From positions 1 through 25,006 of the IMG/VR virus record IMGVR_UViG_3300036766_000116: a stretch of DNA of 25,006 bases. One strand, written 5' to 3'. The position numbers were made by a program, and so were the translations under genes. The stretch comes from a virus. A model generated the notes under the pieces. The model was not told the origin of the DNA. It did not search any database and saw only the letters and a program-made list of their open reading frames with translations. Shown here in pieces: positions 21,476 to 25,006 of the stretch (the stretch's first letter is position 1; every line of letters starts with the position of its first letter).

Positions 21476-21970
21476 CTAAAACTTGACTTGTCCCATTCCT
21501 TCGAGATATACCGCACGAGCGACCTTGTCGCCTTCGGTTCGGCAATCTGCAAACTCTTTGTCCGTTCCGTGTGCCTTGACATAGGCGGCCGCCTTTTCGA
21601 GCTTGCCCTCTGGAAGTTTCGGCTGTTCGTTCAACTCCTTCACCTCGCCCAACGGGACGATACCTGCCACATACTTTTGCTGGAATGACTTCAATGCTCC
21701 CGGCGTTGTCTTCGCAAGGTCGAGCATAATCTTCTCGTCAACCTCTCGCATCGCCGGGGTCATTCGGTTCTCCTTGATTGCTGTTTCACAAAATTGTTTA
21801 ACCTCTGCTACCTGTGCCTCTGTTGTTGCTGTGGCTTCTGCTGCAAGTCGTGCCGTCTCTGCTGCTGCCTTTGCAGTAGTTTCGGCGGCTTCCTTGTCCT
21901 GGAACTCTTTGAGCAAAGCATCAAGAGTGGTTATTTTGTCTTGATACTCTTTCTCTTTCAGGGCATCCAT
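21476..21970 (-). CDS. Nested in-frame scaffold protein
   Basis: Within the protease gene an ATG at 21970 (MDALKEKEYQDKITTLDALL) is preceded by AAAGGAAACAGAT, a good ribosome-binding site at proper spacing. It would yield a 164-residue protein equal to the C-terminal scaffold, as with Mu gpZ and lambda Nu3. The product is helical, Ala/Glu-rich, with a C-terminal EGKLEKAAAYVKAHGTDKEF. Confidence 0.65.
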   Translation of the reverse strand: MDALKEKEYQDKITTLDALLKEFQDKEAAETTAKAAAETARLAAEATATTEAQVAEVKQFCETAIKENRMTPAMREVDEKIMLDLAKTTPGALKSFQQKYVAGIVPLGEVKELNEQPKLPEGKLEKAAAYVKAHGTDKEFADCRTEGDKVARAVYLEGMGQVKF

Positions 21971-22705
21971 ATCTGTTTCCTTTCGTTTGTTGAATAAACC
22001 TGTGAGTTTTTCCTTGAATTGCTTCCATCCTCGTTTCTCGGACATCTCGCCCTTCGATTCAATCTGTTCGATTTTCTTCAAAAACTGCTCATGCAGGTTA
22101 AGGGCTTGACACATATCAGCCTGCATTTCCCACAACTCTGAGGCCATCTTGTCCGGCTCCGTTCCGTCAACTAACATTTTCTCAATCGTCTCCAAGAACT
22201 TCATACAGACTTTTGAGAGAGAGTCGAAGGTATCGTCAACCGCAAGGGCTTCGATACCGTCAAGCGAGAACTCAACTACCTTTGATTCCTTCATCTCGGA
22301 GAACTGGAGAGCAATCTCCCGCAAGGCTTCATCGTTGCCCGGTAGTCCCTTGACAGCAGGGGGAGCGGCTCCTAACATTCCAACAGCGAGAACCCGTTTG
22401 TTGTCCTTTGTCAGTTCTATGCTGCGTTGGGGATAGAAGCCTTCCCTTATCCATTCAGCCAGTTTGTCGTTGAACTCGACTCCCATTGCGATGAGGTCGT
22501 GACCGACACGCTTGAGACCTCCCATAATCCGACCAAACACCGGAATGCGTGTGTGCCCTTTGTAGTCCGATGAATGTCCGATGATGAAAGGTATCGGCTC
22601 ATCAGCGTTGAATGACCGGGCCATATTGTCAAGGTCGGACTCGGTATAGGTCTCACCGTTCCACGTCCCGGCTTTGAATATCACAAGGTCTTTAGCTCTG
22701 TTCAT
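21476..22705 (-). CDS. Prohead protease with scaffold (Mu gpI-like)
   Basis: The ATG at 22705 follows AAAGGAGAACGAAG and overlaps the portal stop. Of 409 residues, the first ~150 match the phage I-like prohead protease: GHSSDYKGH (43-51) holds the His, and YPQRSIEL (91-98) the Ser of the catalytic site. The rest is a scaffold: helical and charged, Ala-rich at about 260-310, with coiled-coil-like KETDMDALKEKEYQDKITT. In Mu, gpI makes both protease and scaffold; the protease cuts the scaffold during head maturation. A nested scaffold start lies at 21970. Confidence 0.88.
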   Translation of the reverse strand: MNRAKDLVIFKAGTWNGETYTESDLDNMARSFNADEPIPFIIGHSSDYKGHTRIPVFGRIMGGLKRVGHDLIAMGVEFNDKLAEWIREGFYPQRSIELTKDNKRVLAVGMLGAAPPAVKGLPGNDEALREIALQFSEMKESKVVEFSLDGIEALAVDDTFDSLSKVCMKFLETIEKMLVDGTEPDKMASELWEMQADMCQALNLHEQFLKKIEQIESKGEMSEKRGWKQFKEKLTGLFNKRKETDMDALKEKEYQDKITTLDALLKEFQDKEAAETTAKAAAETARLAAEATATTEAQVAEVKQFCETAIKENRMTPAMREVDEKIMLDLAKTTPGALKSFQQKYVAGIVPLGEVKELNEQPKLPEGKLEKAAAYVKAHGTDKEFADCRTEGDKVARAVYLEGMGQVKF

Positions 22706-24110
22706 CTTCGTTCTCCTTTGGTTCAATCTCTGGTTTCTTTCCAGCCTTTACACCGGCCTTTACAGCTATGGCCAAACCGTTATTTGAGATGCTTGGCGTA
22801 ATTGTCGGATTGAGATTCAACGGCTTCTTTCTCGTTATCGTGTAGTTGAACTTCGCTGACAATTCATCTTCGGGTATCTCATATCCGGCGCTTGAGAGCT
22901 TTGAAACAATCTCTGCCTCTTGCAGCAAGTCCTCCGGGTCTTCAAGGTCAAAGCGGAATCTCGGATACCCGTCTACATTTGCAAAGTTAAAATCCACCAG
23001 CCACGGGATGAGCGTCTGATTGAGCGTTGACTCAAGTCCGTGTGCTCTGAATACGTCCCTTGCGTTCTGTGTTGCCTGATGGACAGTCCCTAAAGCCTGA
23101 GTGCCCTTGCCTGAGTCCGAGCCTGACTCTGAGGTAAGAGTTTGACCGTTGTAAGCCTTTGCAATCTGATCATCGACAGTCCTGATGAAGTTCTGATATG
23201 TCTCTGCATTTCGAGCGCCTTGTTGTGCTTCAGCCCAAATGATTTTGAAGTTCTCAGGAATGCGACCAAAACAACCACTGCGAATCTGTTTGGCTATCGC
23301 AAGAGCTTCTGCTTTAGTTTCTTTGTTCGCTCCTACCGGGTGTTGAACTATGGGACTGCTCGAAGATGCAACTTGAAGATTCTGTAACCAGAACTTCATC
23401 GCCGTTCGCTTGAATATCCACATCCAGTATACGGACTGATCAATAGCATCACCGAAAGGATTTTCCCATTGAGCAGAACAACGGTGAACGATGAACTTCT
23501 TATCCGGTAACAAATGACCGTAGAACGGATTTGTGATGTCTCTGATCTTCGGCTCACGTGTCGATGCGTCAAACTGGAAACGTCTCTGAGGACGGTTCAG
23601 TATCTTGTCAACGAGCACGCCTTCGGGTGTGATCTTCCAGACAATTTCAGAAGCAGCGAACCCCATCCCAATAGCACCCAGAAGATTGTAAAGGTGCTGC
23701 GAGAAGTATCCTGTATTGAGCAAGGCATCACGGACGAATGCGGCTATTGCTTCGTCTCTTGACGTTGCCTTCTTTGATCCTGGAACGAGATGTGATTCAA
23801 TGTCCCAAGCCATTCCAGCAACATTCAACTTTGAAGAACCTAATACAGCGACAATGTGAGGGTCTCGCTCAAGCTCTGCATACAGGTCATACCAAGCAAG
23901 TTCTTGATAGACCTGAGAATTGAGCACCCGATCAAAATTTGTAAATACACCCTCTCCCGGCTTGTTGACTGATGCTTGTCCGATATACTGACGGATGTAA
24001 TCAGTAAGAGCCGAGGCCGTTTCGGACTGCATAATCGATACCAGCTCACCGTATTCCGGGAGCGGTTCGGGTTTCTCAAGCTGGTTAGATGGAGAGCGTC
24101 GTTTGGCCAT
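22692..24110 (-). CDS. Portal protein (DUF935, Mu gp29-like)
   Basis: The 472-residue protein shows the DUF935 portal signature: AWYDLYAELERDPHIVAVLG, LNVAGMAWDIES, GMGFAASEIVWKITPEGV, PFGDAIDQSVYWMWIFKRTA, and GQTLTSESGSDSGKGTQALG. Twelve copies would form the ring at the head vertex for DNA passage and tail attachment. The ATG at 24110 has only GAGA upstream and lies 8 nt after the terminase stop. A basic C-terminal tail ends EPKENEDEQS. No MuF-type minor head gene follows it, unlike Mu. Confidence 0.92.
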   Translation of the reverse strand: MAKRRSPSNQLEKPEPLPEYGELVSIMQSETASALTDYIRQYIGQASVNKPGEGVFTNFDRVLNSQVYQELAWYDLYAELERDPHIVAVLGSSKLNVAGMAWDIESHLVPGSKKATSRDEAIAAFVRDALLNTGYFSQHLYNLLGAIGMGFAASEIVWKITPEGVLVDKILNRPQRRFQFDASTREPKIRDITNPFYGHLLPDKKFIVHRCSAQWENPFGDAIDQSVYWMWIFKRTAMKFWLQNLQVASSSSPIVQHPVGANKETKAEALAIAKQIRSGCFGRIPENFKIIWAEAQQGARNAETYQNFIRTVDDQIAKAYNGQTLTSESGSDSGKGTQALGTVHQATQNARDVFRAHGLESTLNQTLIPWLVDFNFANVDGYPRFRFDLEDPEDLLQEAEIVSKLSSAGYEIPEDELSAKFNYTITRKKPLNLNPTITPSISNNGLAIAVKAGVKAGKKPEIEPKENEDEQS

Positions 24111-24118
24111 TTTATTTC

Positions 24119-25006
24119 TCAGTAGTTACTCGCTATCGTGACAGCTTCTGATTCTTCAAACTCAACATTCCTTACGTCTTCATTCGTCAAGTGCTGGTAT
24201 GCCTTGCCCCAATGAGTGAACATCGGATACCTGACCGCATCAGGTGCATGAGAGAATGAGTGTATTGGCTCATCCAAAGTCTTCCCGTTCTTGTCCACTT
24301 TCCATTTGTAGTTTTTGAAGTCCTTAATCACGTTGACCGAGCGAGCCGTGATGTGCAAGTGATAGCCCTTGACAGTCTCAATGCCGAACATCACCGAGTC
24401 CTTCGACTTGTCAGCCGGATGAATGTTAAAACCCTCACGGTAGATGACTTCGATTGACTCAGGGTCTGCGCTGTCTGCATACTGCTCTTTCGTCCTCTGT
24501 TCTTCAGGTATCAACTTCTTGAGCACCGGGATGAAGTCCTCTCGTATCATTCCCCGCTCATAGAGCATTTCATCCAGGTATACATCACGACCAATGCGTC
24601 CGAGCTTCACGACTACCTTCGGATCGTTGAAACCAAAGTCCAGTCCAAAGAGAATATCCGAGCAATCAGGGAAGTCCGGCACGATGTCCCAGTTCTGGTA
24701 GATGAGTCCGATTCGTTTACCCCTCAGTCCGAGGCCATAGATTTTCCAGTATTCCGGGTCGTCTTGCTCAAGGCTTTCGATTTCATCAATGATTGACTGC
24801 TCAAGGAAGGGATTGTCTTTGTATGTCGAATGGATGAAGGCGCAATCTTCTCTCGGTATCACGTGGTCGTATATCCAGTGTTCTTCCTCCGAGGGGTTGT
24901 AGTCCATCACGATCTGCTCGGTAGTCCTCATCGCAACCTGACGATAGGTTTCAAGCGACAATTCATTTGCCTCGTTCAAAAGTATCTTGTGTCGCTTACG
25001 GCCTCG
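24119..25006 (-). CDS. Terminase large subunit (C-terminal part)
   Basis: The frame is open to the right edge, so the ATPase N-terminus is outside. The visible 295 residues begin RGRKRHKILLNEANEL, the end of the ATPase domain as in phage large terminases, then VMDYNPSEEEHWIYDHV. The nuclease domain has the three acidic sites of an RNase H-like fold: ILFGLDFGFNDPKVVVKLG, EQYADSADPESIEVIYREG, and HSFSHAPDAVRYPMF. It pumps and cuts concatemeric DNA for packaging. The small subunit is not in the window. Confidence 0.93.
   Translation of the reverse strand, partial: RGRKRHKILLNEANELSLETYRQVAMRTTEQIVMDYNPSEEEHWIYDHVIPREDCAFIHSTYKDNPFLEQSIIDEIESLEQDDPEYWKIYGLGLRGKRIGLIYQNWDIVPDFPDCSDILFGLDFGFNDPKVVVKLGRIGRDVYLDEMLYERGMIREDFIPVLKKLIPEEQRTKEQYADSADPESIEVIYREGFNIHPADKSKDSVMFGIETVKGYHLHITARSVNVIKDFKNYKWKVDKNGKTLDEPIHSFSHAPDAVRYPMFTHWGKAYQHLTNEDVRNVEFEESEAVTIASNY

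Overview
The window is a 25-kb stretch of a tailed-phage or prophage genome. Almost every gene lies on the minus strand, so transcription runs from the right edge to the left, from head genes through tail genes to lysis genes. Many genes overlap by one to four bases (ATGA, GTGA or TAATG junctions). The head genes match the phage Mu families: a DUF935-type portal (gp29), a gpI-type protease with a nested scaffold, a DUF1320 connector (gp36), a DUF1834 protein (gp37) and a gpG-type protein. No tail sheath is visible, and there is a tape measure of 675 residues with a frameshifting tail chaperone, so a flexible, non-contractile tail is more likely than a Mu tail. The host is probably Gram-negative: there is a lipoprotein with a clear lipobox, Sec-type signals and sigma70-like promoters. 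A member of or near the Bacteroidota is possible from general style, but this is a weak inference.

Layout from right to left. Head: terminase large subunit (cut by the right edge), portal, protease/scaffold, decoration-like protein, major capsid protein, a beta-helix-like protein, a GT-A-like glycosyltransferase, then connector and completion genes. Tail: chaperone with -1 frameshift extension, tape measure, hub-like protein, a protein with an internally duplicated tube-like segment, two related 238-residue tail proteins separated by an HNH-AP2 homing endonuclease with a structured leader, and a 959-residue fibre with 23 decapeptide repeats and an N-terminal signal peptide. Lysis: small membrane proteins and a lytic transglycosylase, ended by a strong intrinsic terminator near 2380-2412. 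To the left, a separate minus-strand operon starts at its own promoter (2272-2300). It holds a 57-residue protein, a short cytosine-methyltransferase-like protein, two unknown proteins, and a protein ending in 33-bp (11-residue) tandem repeats that runs off the left edge.

The one recognised plus-strand locus lies between lysis and fibre genes (5141-5859). A TTGACA-N17-TACCTT promoter would start a transcript at about 5176. Its first 12 bases can pair with the loop of a strong intrinsic terminator ending near 5272, giving an H-type pseudoknot or a terminator switch. About 255 nt further on is a small lipoprotein gene that runs head-on into the fibre gene, overlapping by 4 bases. I read this as a moron-like unit: a structured small RNA or attenuator plus an outer-membrane lipoprotein. 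It is the best candidate for something undescribed here. The inferred -1 frameshift site, nested scaffold start, homing-endonuclease leader and 33-bp repeat gene come next.
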